DNA from: Deltaproteobacteria bacterium
GTDB lineage: Bacteria; Desulfobacterota; Dissulfuribacteria; Dissulfuribacterales; S140-46
Length of the DNA: 20,020 nucleotides
NCBI GenBank assembly: GCA_015491585.1
Contig: WFVQ01000064.1
Coordinates: 1-20,020, forward strand
Reading direction: 5' to 3'
The notes beneath the pieces were generated by a model that was given only the letters and a program-made list of their open reading frames with translations, did not search any database and was not told where the DNA came from. The position numbers and the translations under genes are program-made. Shown one piece after another: positions 1-6,425 of the stretch. Numbering within the stretch: the first letter of the stretch is position 1; every line of letters starts with the position of its first letter.

Positions 1-243
1 AACGGGATACGTTCTATCATCGAAACCCTTGGTACGCGGGAGTTCCCGAGGCTCAAGGTGGGAATAGGCCGCCCCCCAAGGGGCTTCCCGGTTGACAAAT
101 ACGTACTCTCAAGTTTTCCTTTGGACGACATGCCCCTCCTCGAACAGGTGATCGCGGCGGCCGCGGAGGGCGTCGAGATCTTTTTGGAAAAGGGCCTGGA
201 TACCGCCATGAACAGGTTCAACGGCCTGGATCTGAGGCATTGA
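1..243 (+). CDS. pth: Peptidyl-tRNA hydrolase, C-terminal part (5' end outside window)
   Basis: Frame 1 is open from the first base and ends at TGA 241-243, giving the last 80 residues of a protein that starts before the window. The family pattern for bacterial peptidyl-tRNA hydrolase is visible: a GIRSIIE helix start, then an E-F-P-R-L-K-V-G-I-G-R-P-P stretch, then D-K-Y-V-L-S-S-F and an acidic C-terminal helix. The enzyme cleaves the ester bond of peptidyl-tRNAs that drop off the ribosome, recycling tRNA in the cytoplasm. The catalytic His and Asp lie upstream of the window and cannot be checked. The next gene starts 40 bases downstream on the same strand, so co-transcription is likely. Confidence 0.93.
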   Translation, partial: NGIRSIIETLGTREFPRLKVGIGRPPRGFPVDKYVLSSFPLDDMPLLEQVIAAAAEGVEIFLEKGLDTAMNRFNGLDLRH

Positions 244-283
244 CAGGGGCCCACCGTCCTCTCTACCATGAACGGAGACTCCA

Positions 284-1636
284 ATGCGTAGAATCCTTAC
301 CCTCATATTGACCATCATCATATTGGCGGCGCTGGGCGTCGCTGGATTGCTCGGCTATACCCTCATGGAGGGCGACGCCCCTACCATAGCCCTCGTCCCC
401 GATATAGAGGCGATGGGTGGAGAGGCCGTGATCTCCGTTGAGGTGCGTGACAAAGGGACCGGCCTGAAGAGGATCCAGGGGTGGCTGATACAAGGGAACA
501 AGGAGGTGCGCCTGAAGCCCACCTACAACTTCAAACGGCTTGCTTGGTGGAAGGGAACCGGTTTCGGCTCCTATCCAGTTGCCTGGAAGGTCGAGCCGCG
601 CAAACTCGGACTCAGGGACGGCTCCTGCTCCATCAGGATCGAGGCGGAGGACGCCTCCTATCGCCATATAATCAAAGGGAACATCTCCCGCCTGGAGAAG
701 GTGGTGCAGATAGATACGGTGCCGCCGGTGATAGACGTGTTGAGCTCTGTGCACAACATCAGGAGGGGAGGGGCAGGGCTGGTGGCCTTCAGGCTCAACG
801 AGCCGGTCTCTAAGGCGGGCGTGCGGGTATCGGACTCCATCTTCTTCAAGGCCTTTCCATACGGTGCAAAGAACACCTATCTCTGCCTCATCGCCCTCCC
901 TTTCGATTACAGCGGCAGCGGTTCGATGTTTATAGAGGCCTATGATCCAGCCGGCAACAAGGGCATGGCGGGGTTTGCCCACAGGGTGCTGGGGCGTCGG
1001 CTCGTGGAGGATACGATACCCATCTCCCAGGGCTTCCTCCAGCGCAAGATGCCGGACTTCATAACCTTTTTCCCGGACCTCAAGGATGACTACAAGTCCC
1101 TGTTCCTGAAGGTCAACAGCGAGCTTAGGGCCAGGAACAATGCGAAGCTCAAGGAGGTCTGCTCTTCTGCCTCCCTCGGCACGATCCAGTGGAAAGGGCG
1201 GTTCAAGCAGCTTCCCAACTCCATCAAGAGGGCCGGCTTCGCCGACCACAGGACTTATCTATACCGTGGCAAGAAAATCGACGAGGCCTTTCACATGGGG
1301 CTCGACCTGGCCTCCCTCAAGCGGGCTGAAGTCCCTGCCTCCAATGACGGCACCGTCATCTTTGCCGACTATCTGGGTATCTACGGGAATACCGTGGTCA
1401 TAGATCACGGGCTGGGACTATGTTCCACCTATTCCCATCTCAGCGAGATGGCGGTCAAGGTGGGGGATCCGGTGAAAAAGGGCGATATCATTGGCAAGAC
1501 CGGCATGACCGGCCTTGCCGGCGGTGATCATCTCCACTTCGGGATGCTGGTCCGGGGCGTGTTCGTAGATCCCCTGGAGTGGTTAGATGCCAAGTGGATA
1601 CAGGAGCACATCGTTGTCAACATACCTCCCCAGTAG
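284..1636 (+). CDS. Membrane-anchored or secreted M23 (LytM-type) metallopeptidase
   Basis: This is a 450-residue protein. Residues about 5-27 form a hydrophobic signal or anchor segment after MRR. The middle part (about 30-290) is a beta-rich extracytoplasmic region I do not recognise. The C-terminal 130 residues are an M23/LytM domain. Zinc ligands are visible as H337-x3-D341 (HMGLD) and the H416-L-H418 motif, with a Y-S-H-L-S loop between them. Because all metal residues are present it is probably an active endopeptidase that cuts peptide cross-bridges in periplasmic peptidoglycan, not a degenerate activator such as EnvC. A GGAG ribosome site lies 7 bases before the ATG. It sits between pth and a small exported protein whose start overlaps its end. 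The substrate bond is not predictable from sequence. Confidence 0.9.
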   Translation: MRRILTLILTIIILAALGVAGLLGYTLMEGDAPTIALVPDIEAMGGEAVISVEVRDKGTGLKRIQGWLIQGNKEVRLKPTYNFKRLAWWKGTGFGSYPVAWKVEPRKLGLRDGSCSIRIEAEDASYRHIIKGNISRLEKVVQIDTVPPVIDVLSSVHNIRRGGAGLVAFRLNEPVSKAGVRVSDSIFFKAFPYGAKNTYLCLIALPFDYSGSGSMFIEAYDPAGNKGMAGFAHRVLGRRLVEDTIPISQGFLQRKMPDFITFFPDLKDDYKSLFLKVNSELRARNNAKLKEVCSSASLGTIQWKGRFKQLPNSIKRAGFADHRTYLYRGKKIDEAFHMGLDLASLKRAEVPASNDGTVIFADYLGIYGNTVVIDHGLGLCSTYSHLSEMAVKVGDPVKKGDIIGKTGMTGLAGGDHLHFGMLVRGVFVDPLEWLDAKWIQEHIVVNIPPQ

Positions 1637-2246
1637 GGCCGTTGCCCGCGGGCTTGCGCTCATCCTCCTGCTCGCGCTTGGTGCGGTCCCTGCTTTTTCC
1701 CTCGACATGCCGTCCCGCAAGGAGTTGCGGGAGCGGGTCCTGAAAAAGATCGCGGAGATCCGCGAGATGACACCCACGGCCAAAGAACGGGCCAAGTGGA
1801 GGGCGATGCACGAGGAGGCGGTGTCCGCCCTGGACGAAGCCGCGGTGGACGGCGCGCCACGCTATATGGCCGGGGAGTGGGAACACGCCAAGTGGCTCTG
1901 CGGCCTCTCTGCCAAGTACGGCAAGAAAGGGGAATACCGCAAGGCTCAGTATCTGGCCAAGATGTGCAGGAAGACTGCCAGCGAGGCGGCTGACGCGGCC
2001 CTTAAGAGCCGGAACGCAAGGATGAAGGAGTTGCGGGAGAAGATCGACTCCCTGTATGTGCTTTTGAGACGTGCCGTGAGGGTGGAGTCCATATCAAGGA
2101 TGGAGGCGGACAGGGTAAGACTCAGGCTCAAGGATCTGGAGAACGCCTTGGCCCTGGAGGAGTTCGGCGAGGTCGAAGCGGGTGTGGCGGAGCTGGAGCC
2201 CAGGCTCAGGGCCCTGGCCTCAAGGAAGGAGATATGGGGTCTCTGA
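1614..2246 (+). CDS. Small exported helical protein of unknown function
   Basis: I do not recognise a family. The reading frame opens at ATG 1587, but I prefer the TTG at 1614 because AGGAG (1602-1606) lies 7 bases before it, while nothing suitable precedes the ATG. With this start the protein has 210 residues and begins with a short basic segment followed by a classic signal peptide (R-G-L-A-L-I-L-L-L-A-L-G-A-V-P-A-F-S), probably cleaved after A-F-S. The rest is charged and strongly helical, rich in K, R, E and A, with likely coiled coils at about 35-60 and 125-205. It overlaps the end of the M23 peptidase gene by 23 bases and overlaps prmA by 13, so all three are probably translated from one message. 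A periplasmic partner of the peptidase is a guess from position only. Confidence 0.75.
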   Translation: MSTYLPSRAVARGLALILLLALGAVPAFSLDMPSRKELRERVLKKIAEIREMTPTAKERAKWRAMHEEAVSALDEAAVDGAPRYMAGEWEHAKWLCGLSAKYGKKGEYRKAQYLAKMCRKTASEAADAALKSRNARMKELREKIDSLYVLLRRAVRVESISRMEADRVRLRLKDLENALALEEFGEVEAGVAELEPRLRALASRKEIWGL

Positions 2247-3034
2247 AGGCAGAGCTCCGGGCCGCTCCGGAAATGCTTGCATCGATGGCCGGCCGTGCGG
2301 CTGAGGTCGGCTGGGAGGTCGAGGCCCTGGACATGGAGCTGCTGAAGTTGGCGGCGGTTCCAGACCTGGAGGAAGACGGCCGGGCGGTTGAGCTCCTCTC
2401 CTCGCTGTTGGATGGGGTTCCAGGCGGATCAGATGTCGATGTGCGCACGTTCGTGGTCTCGTCTCCCGACTGCTCCTGCGTCGGAGGAGACGGTTCCTGC
2501 CGTCTGGACATAGCCGGCGGTGAGGTGGCGCTTCTCTCCAGGTCCTCCTTCGGCTCAGGGGGGCATCCCACCACACGGTGTTGCCTTGATGCCTTGTCCC
2601 TGCTGGCCGATAAGGGCGCAATGGCTGGCTCGGTGGTGCTGGACGTGGGCACCGGCTCTGGCATCCTGGCCATCGCTGCGGATCGGATGGGCGCCGCAAG
2701 GGTGGTGGCCTTGGAGATCGACCGTGCGGCCATAGAAGAGGCCAGGATCAATCTGGAGGCCAACCGCTGCCGCGCCGTGACCTTGGTGCATGGAGGGATC
2801 GAGACCGTGGGCGGCGCCTGCTTCAACGTGCTGCTGGCAAACCTGGCGCCGTCGGTGATGAGCTGCATGTTGCCGCGCCTTCCGCGTTTGCTTGCCCCGG
2901 GCGGTTACATGGTCCTCTCGGGCGGAAACGGCGGGCTGCGCCGGGCGGCCGAGGAGATGGGCGCTGGCCGGGCCCGCCTGGAGAAGAGGTGGCTGGTGGA
3001 GGGGTGGGAGACGGTGATGTGCCGCATGGATTGA
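2234..3034 (+). CDS. prmA: Ribosomal protein L11 methyltransferase (PrmA family)
   Basis: This 266-residue class I S-adenosylmethionine methyltransferase carries the two PrmA hallmarks: F-G-S-G-G-H-P-T-T at about 106-114 (the PrmA FGTGxHxTT motif) and the SAM-binding D-V-G-T-G-S-G at 137-143. These are followed by an acidic end of strand 2 (A-L-E-I-D) and an N-L-A-P motif IV. PrmA methylates lysines and the N terminus of ribosomal protein L11 in the cytoplasm. The protein is somewhat shorter than the usual 290 or so residues, mainly in its N-terminal substrate-recognition domain, so the exact substrate is less certain than the reaction type. An unusual cysteine cluster (C-S-C, then C six residues later) lies before the catalytic domain. 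The ATG overlaps the preceding stop codon and an A/G-rich AAGGAAGG precedes it. Confidence 0.85.
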   Translation: MGSLKAELRAAPEMLASMAGRAAEVGWEVEALDMELLKLAAVPDLEEDGRAVELLSSLLDGVPGGSDVDVRTFVVSSPDCSCVGGDGSCRLDIAGGEVALLSRSSFGSGGHPTTRCCLDALSLLADKGAMAGSVVLDVGTGSGILAIAADRMGAARVVALEIDRAAIEEARINLEANRCRAVTLVHGGIETVGGACFNVLLANLAPSVMSCMLPRLPRLLAPGGYMVLSGGNGGLRRAAEEMGAGRARLEKRWLVEGWETVMCRMD

Positions 3035-3062
3035 GTTCCAGATTCCTGAAGGAGGAGAGAAG

Positions 3063-3524
3063 ATGGAGATATCCCTGGTGATGATTCCCATAGACTTTTC
3101 AGAGGCCGCGGCGGCTTCCATAAGATATGCCAAGGAGATGGTGAAGTGCTGGCAGAGCCAGTTCGTGGGGATCCACATCATCGACGACAATCTCGTCTCC
3201 CATATAAGCGGCTACTACAAGGAGGACGAGTCTGCGGTGCGGGAACGTTTGAGCAACCAGGCCCACCAGGCCCTGCGCCGTTTCGTCAAGGAGCACGGGG
3301 CCGCAGATCTCGTCAAAGAGATCGTCGTCTCCCACGGCTCACCCTTCCAGGAGATCGCCATAAAGGCGAGGGAGCTGGAAGTGGACCTGGTGCTAATGGG
3401 AGGGTACGGCAGCAGGGGAAAGGGGCAGATCGACGAGATTTTCTTTGGCAGTACAGTGGAGAAAGTAGTCAGGCTGCTCCCCTGCCCTGTCCTGTGCGTT
3501 CCCACCGATTGGGGCGGTGAATAG
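3063..3524 (+). CDS. Universal stress protein, UspA family
   Basis: This 153-residue single Usp domain starts with the typical first strand (M-I-P-I-D-F-S). It ends with the ATP-binding signature G-x2-G-x9-G-S, seen here as GSRG, nine residues, then GS, followed by V-E-K-V-V-R-L-L-P-C-P-V-L. The intact signature suggests an ATP-binding (MJ0577-like) member and not the non-binding UspA class. Such proteins are cytoplasmic dimers linked to stress survival, and the specific role cannot be read from sequence. A strong AAGGAGG site lies 8 bases before the ATG, 28 bases after the prmA stop. It is the last gene of the first plus-strand run and faces greA, with only 13 bases between the two stop codons and no recognisable terminator. 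Confidence 0.9.
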   Translation: MEISLVMIPIDFSEAAAASIRYAKEMVKCWQSQFVGIHIIDDNLVSHISGYYKEDESAVRERLSNQAHQALRRFVKEHGAADLVKEIVVSHGSPFQEIAIKARELEVDLVLMGGYGSRGKGQIDEIFFGSTVEKVVRLLPCPVLCVPTDWGGE

Positions 3525-3537
3525 GGGGCTGCCCGGT

Positions 3538-4008
3538 TCAGGTGAAGATCTCCAGGATCTCGTAGGATTTCTTGCCAGAGGGGGATTGGAACTCCACCTC
3601 GTCTCCCTCTTCCTTGCCTATAAGTGCCTTGCCAAGGGGTGATGTGACTGAGATCTTGCCCTCCTTGATGTCGGATTCATCAGGGCCCACTATCTGATAG
3701 ACTACCTCTTCTCCTGTGTCGATGTTCTCGAGCCGCACCTTGACGCCGAACACCACCCTGTCGCAGGTCTGCTGTGAGCAGTCTATTATGTCACATGCAG
3801 CGAGTTTGGCCTGGAGATATTGAATCCTGCCCTCTATCTGCCCCTGTCTCTCCTTTGCGGCGTGATACTCCGCGTTCTCCGAGAGGTCTCCGTGTGCCCT
3901 GGCTTCTTCGATGGCCCTTATCACCTCGTGCCTCTCGACCCGCTCCAGCCGTTCCAACTCGGCCTTGAGCTTCTCGTATCCCTCTTTGGTTATGGGTGTC
4001 CTTTCCAT
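3538..4008 (-). CDS. greA: Transcription elongation factor GreA
   Basis: With the start at 4008 the protein has 156 residues, matching the usual GreA length of about 158. The open frame continues upstream to 4104, but those 32 extra residues are low-complexity, fall on the leader hairpin and have no family counterpart. The N-terminal coiled-coil finger carries the catalytic acidic tip D41-L-S-E44-N, which enters the RNA polymerase secondary channel and stimulates cleavage of backtracked RNA. The C-terminal FKBP-like domain contains the typical S-P-L-G-K-A-L-I-G-K segment. Three cysteines at 71, 76 and 81, in the hinge between the domains, are unusual. The ribosome site is weak (AGAGA about 6 bases upstream). 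See the leader hairpin at 4080-4099. Confidence 0.93.
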   Translation of the reverse strand: MERTPITKEGYEKLKAELERLERVERHEVIRAIEEARAHGDLSENAEYHAAKERQGQIEGRIQYLQAKLAACDIIDCSQQTCDRVVFGVKVRLENIDTGEEVVYQIVGPDESDIKEGKISVTSPLGKALIGKEEGDEVEFQSPSGKKSYEILEIFT

Positions 4009-4079
4009 CGCCGTCTCTTTCGTTCCCTTGTCTTTCTTTTCCTCACGGCCCGTGTGCCCGGCCGCTTGAGTAAAATAAT

Positions 4080-4099
4080 GCCGGCCCATGCGGGCCGGC
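4080..4099 (-). terminator. Perfect GC hairpin in the greA leader (possible attenuator)
   Basis: GCCGGCCC (4080-4087) pairs perfectly with GGGCCGGC (4092-4099) around a 4-base ATGC loop. Read on the minus strand it is followed by ATTATTTTACT, a moderate U-tract. No U-run follows on the plus strand, so the orientation is minus. It lies between the predicted greA promoter and the greA start codon, where an ordinary end-of-operon terminator is not expected. It could end transcription early (attenuator or small leader RNA) or protect the 5' end of the message. Confidence 0.6.
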
Positions 4100-4110
4100 T
4101 CCATGAACTC

Positions 4111-4138
4111 AATATATCAGAACTTCCATGCCGTGCAA
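4111..4138 (-). promoter_or_regulatory. Probable sigma-70 promoter of greA
   Basis: On the minus strand, TTGCAC (4138-4133) and TATATT (4116-4111) are separated by 16 bases. The predicted transcription start is near 4104, so the RNA would begin about 5 bases before the leader hairpin. This is based on consensus match only. Confidence 0.5.
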
Positions 4139-4155
4139 TCCAGCCCCCCTTTTTC

Positions 4156-4184
4156 TTGACAATATCCGACAGCCTCTATATATA
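4156..4184 (+). promoter_or_regulatory. Sigma-70 promoter P1 of speD
   Basis: A perfect -35 TTGACA (4156-4161) and -10 TATATA (4179-4184) are spaced by 17 bases, with predicted start near 4191. It is back to back with the greA promoter. Confidence 0.7.
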
Positions 4185-4191
4185 AAGCTGT

Positions 4192-4220
4192 TTCGTAGGG
4201 TGCGTCTCTGCCTCTATAAT
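4192..4220 (+). promoter_or_regulatory. Possible second speD promoter P2
   Basis: A perfect TATAAT (4215-4220) lies 17 bases after a weak -35 TTCGTA (4192-4197). The predicted start near 4227 leaves the GAGGG ribosome site (4233-4237) in the message. The weak -35 makes this uncertain. Confidence 0.4.
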
Positions 4221-4244
4221 CCGAGTCATAGTGAGGGCATAGCC

Positions 4245-4685
4245 ATGATGGAAGGTATAGAGTACGGTTTCGGTCAGCATCTCATGTTGGACGGATATGG
4301 TTGTGACCAGGACAAGCTCCAGGACCTGGAGGAGATATATAACTTCCTGAGCAGGTATCCTGAAGAGATAAACATGACCAAGATCATGCCCCCCTATGTG
4401 TTCAAGTATTCTGGACAGGTCCCGGAAGACTGGGGGATATCGGGCTTTGTGCTCATAGCCGAGTCCCACATCAGCATCCACACCTTTCCAGAGAAGCTCT
4501 ACCTTAGCCTCGACATATTCTCGTGCAAGAAGTTCGACACCGATGCCGCCATCGCATATATCAAAAAGCTTTTCGGCATCAAGAAGCTGGAGATCAAGCT
4601 CCTCGACCGGGGCCACGAGTTCCCCAAGGTGATAAGGAAGGTCCACCACTTCATCACCTCCGAACGGTCCCAGATGACAGTCTGA
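4245..4685 (+). CDS. speD: S-adenosylmethionine decarboxylase proenzyme (bacterial SpeD, pyruvoyl type)
   Basis: With the start at ATG 4245 (GTGAGGG 7 bases upstream) the protein has 146 residues, a little longer than the Thermotoga-type class 1b enzyme. The frame is open further upstream but that part covers the promoters. The self-cleavage site is E73-S74, in A-E-S-H-I-S-I-H-T; Ser74 becomes the pyruvoyl group. His79 and Cys94 fall exactly 5 and 20 residues after it, the spacing of the catalytic His and Cys of the Thermotoga maritima enzyme. The expected reaction is decarboxylation of AdoMet, giving the aminopropyl donor for spermidine. Some homologues have shifted to decarboxylating arginine or ornithine, which cannot be excluded. 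It is translationally linked to speB: the SpeD stop and the SpeB GTG are one base apart. Confidence 0.92.
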   Translation: MMEGIEYGFGQHLMLDGYGCDQDKLQDLEEIYNFLSRYPEEINMTKIMPPYVFKYSGQVPEDWGISGFVLIAESHISIHTFPEKLYLSLDIFSCKKFDTDAAIAYIKKLFGIKKLEIKLLDRGHEFPKVIRKVHHFITSERSQMTV

Positions 4686-4686
4686 C

Positions 4687-5559
4687 GTGCCTGCCGCTTT
4701 CCTGGGCGATTCATACTCTGCGCCGCCGGATCGCTGCGGGGTCGCGGTGGTTCCAGTCCCATTCGACGCCACCGCATGCTACAGGGGTGGTGCGCGGGAG
4801 GGACCCGGGGCCATCATCGCCGCCTCTCCGCACATGGAGTTGTACGATGAGGACGTCCGGTGCGAGGCATGGAGATGGGGCATCCACACCGATGTGCCAG
4901 TGGAGCCCGTCATGCCGCCGGATGCGCTGGCCGCAGCTGTGGAGGAGCGGACCGGCCAGTGGCTTGCTGCCGGTGTGCTCCCGGTGCTTCTCGGCGGTGA
5001 CCACTCAGTCTCCATAGGGGCGATAAGGGCTGCTGCCAGCCGTTCTGCGGGGCTGCTGGTGGTCCAGTTCGACGCCCATACCGATCTCAGGGACAGCTAC
5101 CAGGGGACCCGCTTCAGCCATGCCTGCGTAATGCGCAGGGCTTCCGAGGTGGCCGAGATAGTGCAAGTGGGAATAAGGTCCACATCGTCGGCTGAAGTGG
5201 AGTTCATGGAGGCCAATGGCATGGAGCCCATCTGGGCCAGGGAGGTCGTGGGAGATTTTCAAGCCGCCCTGGACAGGCTGCTCGGGGGCGTAGAGGACAG
5301 AGACATCTATCTCACCATAGATCTTGATGTCTTGGACCCTTCGATCATGCCATCAGTGGGCACCCCGGAGCCAGGAGGCCTCGGCTGGTACCATCTCGTG
5401 GACATGCTTGCGGCAATCGTTGAGCGGGCGCGGGTGGTGGGATTCGACGTTGTGGAGTTGGCGCCGGTTCCAGGCCTGCATGCCCCTGATTACCTCGCCG
5501 CCAGGCTGGTGTACAAGTTGCTGGCCCTCATCTATTCGGTACAGGCGAGACGCTTCTGA
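4687..5559 (+). CDS. speB: Agmatinase / ureohydrolase family enzyme
   Basis: This 290-residue protein starts at GTG, one base after the speD stop. All ureohydrolase manganese ligands are visible: G-G-D-H106-S, D129-A-H131-T-D133, and D212-L-D214-V-L-D217, followed by P-S-I-M-P-S-V-G-T-P-E-P-G-G. The family hydrolyses guanidino groups to urea. Beside speD, the likely substrate is agmatine, giving putrescine. In thermophiles such as Thermus, a close homologue instead acts on N1-aminopropylagmatine to give spermidine directly, and the two activities cannot be separated by motif. No clear ribosome site precedes the GTG, consistent with translational coupling to speD. The aminopropyltransferase gene speE and an arginine decarboxylase are not in the window. 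Confidence 0.88.
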   Translation: MPAAFLGDSYSAPPDRCGVAVVPVPFDATACYRGGAREGPGAIIAASPHMELYDEDVRCEAWRWGIHTDVPVEPVMPPDALAAAVEERTGQWLAAGVLPVLLGGDHSVSIGAIRAAASRSAGLLVVQFDAHTDLRDSYQGTRFSHACVMRRASEVAEIVQVGIRSTSSAEVEFMEANGMEPIWAREVVGDFQAALDRLLGGVEDRDIYLTIDLDVLDPSIMPSVGTPEPGGLGWYHLVDMLAAIVERARVVGFDVVELAPVPGLHAPDYLAARLVYKLLALIYSVQARRF

Positions 5560-5624
5560 GGCTTTGGCGCCGCTTGTCCTAAAAGAAAATTTGTTTCTGG
5601 AATCCGGCCCGTAGATAGAGTAAT

Positions 5625-5637
5625 CTGTTTTAAACAG
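5625..5637. promoter_or_regulatory. 13-base inverted repeat upstream of the ABC ATPase gene
   Basis: CTGTTT-T-AAACAG is a perfect 6+6 palindrome in the AT-rich 112-base gap between speB and the ABC ATPase gene, 34 bases before its ATG. It could be an operator, for instance for a metal regulator given the ZnuC-like product. It matches no regulator consensus I can name with confidence. A TATACT at 5652-5657 resembles a -10 box but would start RNA inside the ribosome site. Confidence 0.3.
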
Positions 5638-5671
5638 GAATGAGTATGATTTATACTTTCCAGGAGGGGCT

Positions 5672-6418
5672 ATGGCAGGGCCGCTGGTGGAGATACGCCA
5701 TGTATATTACAGCTACGGCAAGCAGATAGCGTTGCGGGACATTACCTTCGATATAGGGGAGGGAGATTTCCTGGCCATCATCGGCCCCAACGGTTCCGGC
5801 AAATCCACTTTGCTCAGGATTATGCTCGGGCTAATAGAGCCGGACTCCGGGGGTGTCGCCATGATGGGAGTCCCGGTGGACCGGTTCAGCCGCTGGAGCG
5901 AGGTGGGCTATGTCCCCCAGAAGGCCATTCAGACCGACATTCTCTTCCCTGTCACCGCCAAGGAGGTGGTCGGGCTGGGGCGGCTTGCCGGCAAGAAGTG
6001 GCCCAAGTGGCTCTCCAGGGCCGACGAGGCGGCGGTGCTCCAGGCTATGGAGGAGGTAGGTGTCGCCCATCTCTCCCACAGGCGGTTCGGCGGGCTCTCC
6101 GGTGGAGAACAACAGCGGGTGCTCATTGCAAGGGCCATAGTCAACGGCCCTCGGATACTCTTCCTGGACGAGCCTACCACTGGCATAGACACCAGGATGC
6201 AGGACGGCTTCTACCGGATGCTGGACTCCTTGAACACAAAGGGGATCACCATCGTCCTTGTGACCCACGACATAGGTGTGGTGCACAGGCATGTCAAGCA
6301 GGTGGCGTGTTTGAACCAGTCACTGGTTTTCCACGGTACCCATGACGAATTTTGCTCTTCCGAGGAGGCCCTGGCCCTGATACCTGGAGAAAACCATCTG
6401 ATTCTCCATAGGCATTGA
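5672..6418 (+). CDS. ABC transporter ATP-binding protein, ZnuC/metal family
   Basis: This is a complete 248-residue ABC ATPase: Walker A G38-P-N-G-S-G-K-S-T46, Q-loop near Q83, signature L142-S-G-G-E146, Walker B I-L-F-L-D166-E167, and H-loop H199. The overall pattern, including Y-V-P-Q-K and the H-x9-L-S-G-G-E-Q-Q-R-V spacing, resembles ZnuC/MntB-type subunits that power zinc or manganese uptake. No permease or substrate-binding protein gene is adjacent: speB precedes it and rmuC follows 7 bases downstream. Its membrane partner must therefore be encoded elsewhere or the assignment to metal transport is wrong. A strong CAGGAGGGG site precedes the ATG. I leave the gene symbol empty because the substrate is uncertain. 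Confidence 0.85.
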   Translation: MAGPLVEIRHVYYSYGKQIALRDITFDIGEGDFLAIIGPNGSGKSTLLRIMLGLIEPDSGGVAMMGVPVDRFSRWSEVGYVPQKAIQTDILFPVTAKEVVGLGRLAGKKWPKWLSRADEAAVLQAMEEVGVAHLSHRRFGGLSGGEQQRVLIARAIVNGPRILFLDEPTTGIDTRMQDGFYRMLDSLNTKGITIVLVTHDIGVVHRHVKQVACLNQSLVFHGTHDEFCSSEEALALIPGENHLILHRH

Positions 6419-6425
6419 GGCGCTT

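Noticed and set aside
3545..3559. AGATC-TCCAG-GATCT hairpin as a terminator for the uspA run
   Set aside because: It has a short 5-bp stem, lies inside greA coding sequence and has no U-tract.
4009..4104. 32-residue N-terminal extension of GreA
   Set aside because: It would translate through the GC hairpin, has no homology to GreA, and the start at 4008 gives the standard length.
4128..4244. 39-residue N-terminal extension of SpeD
   Set aside because: It covers both predicted speD promoters, and the ATG at 4245 has a proper ribosome site and family length.
5652..5657. TATACT as the -10 box of the ABC ATPase gene
   Set aside because: The start would fall near 5664, cutting the ribosome site at 5662-5669, and the -35 match is poor.
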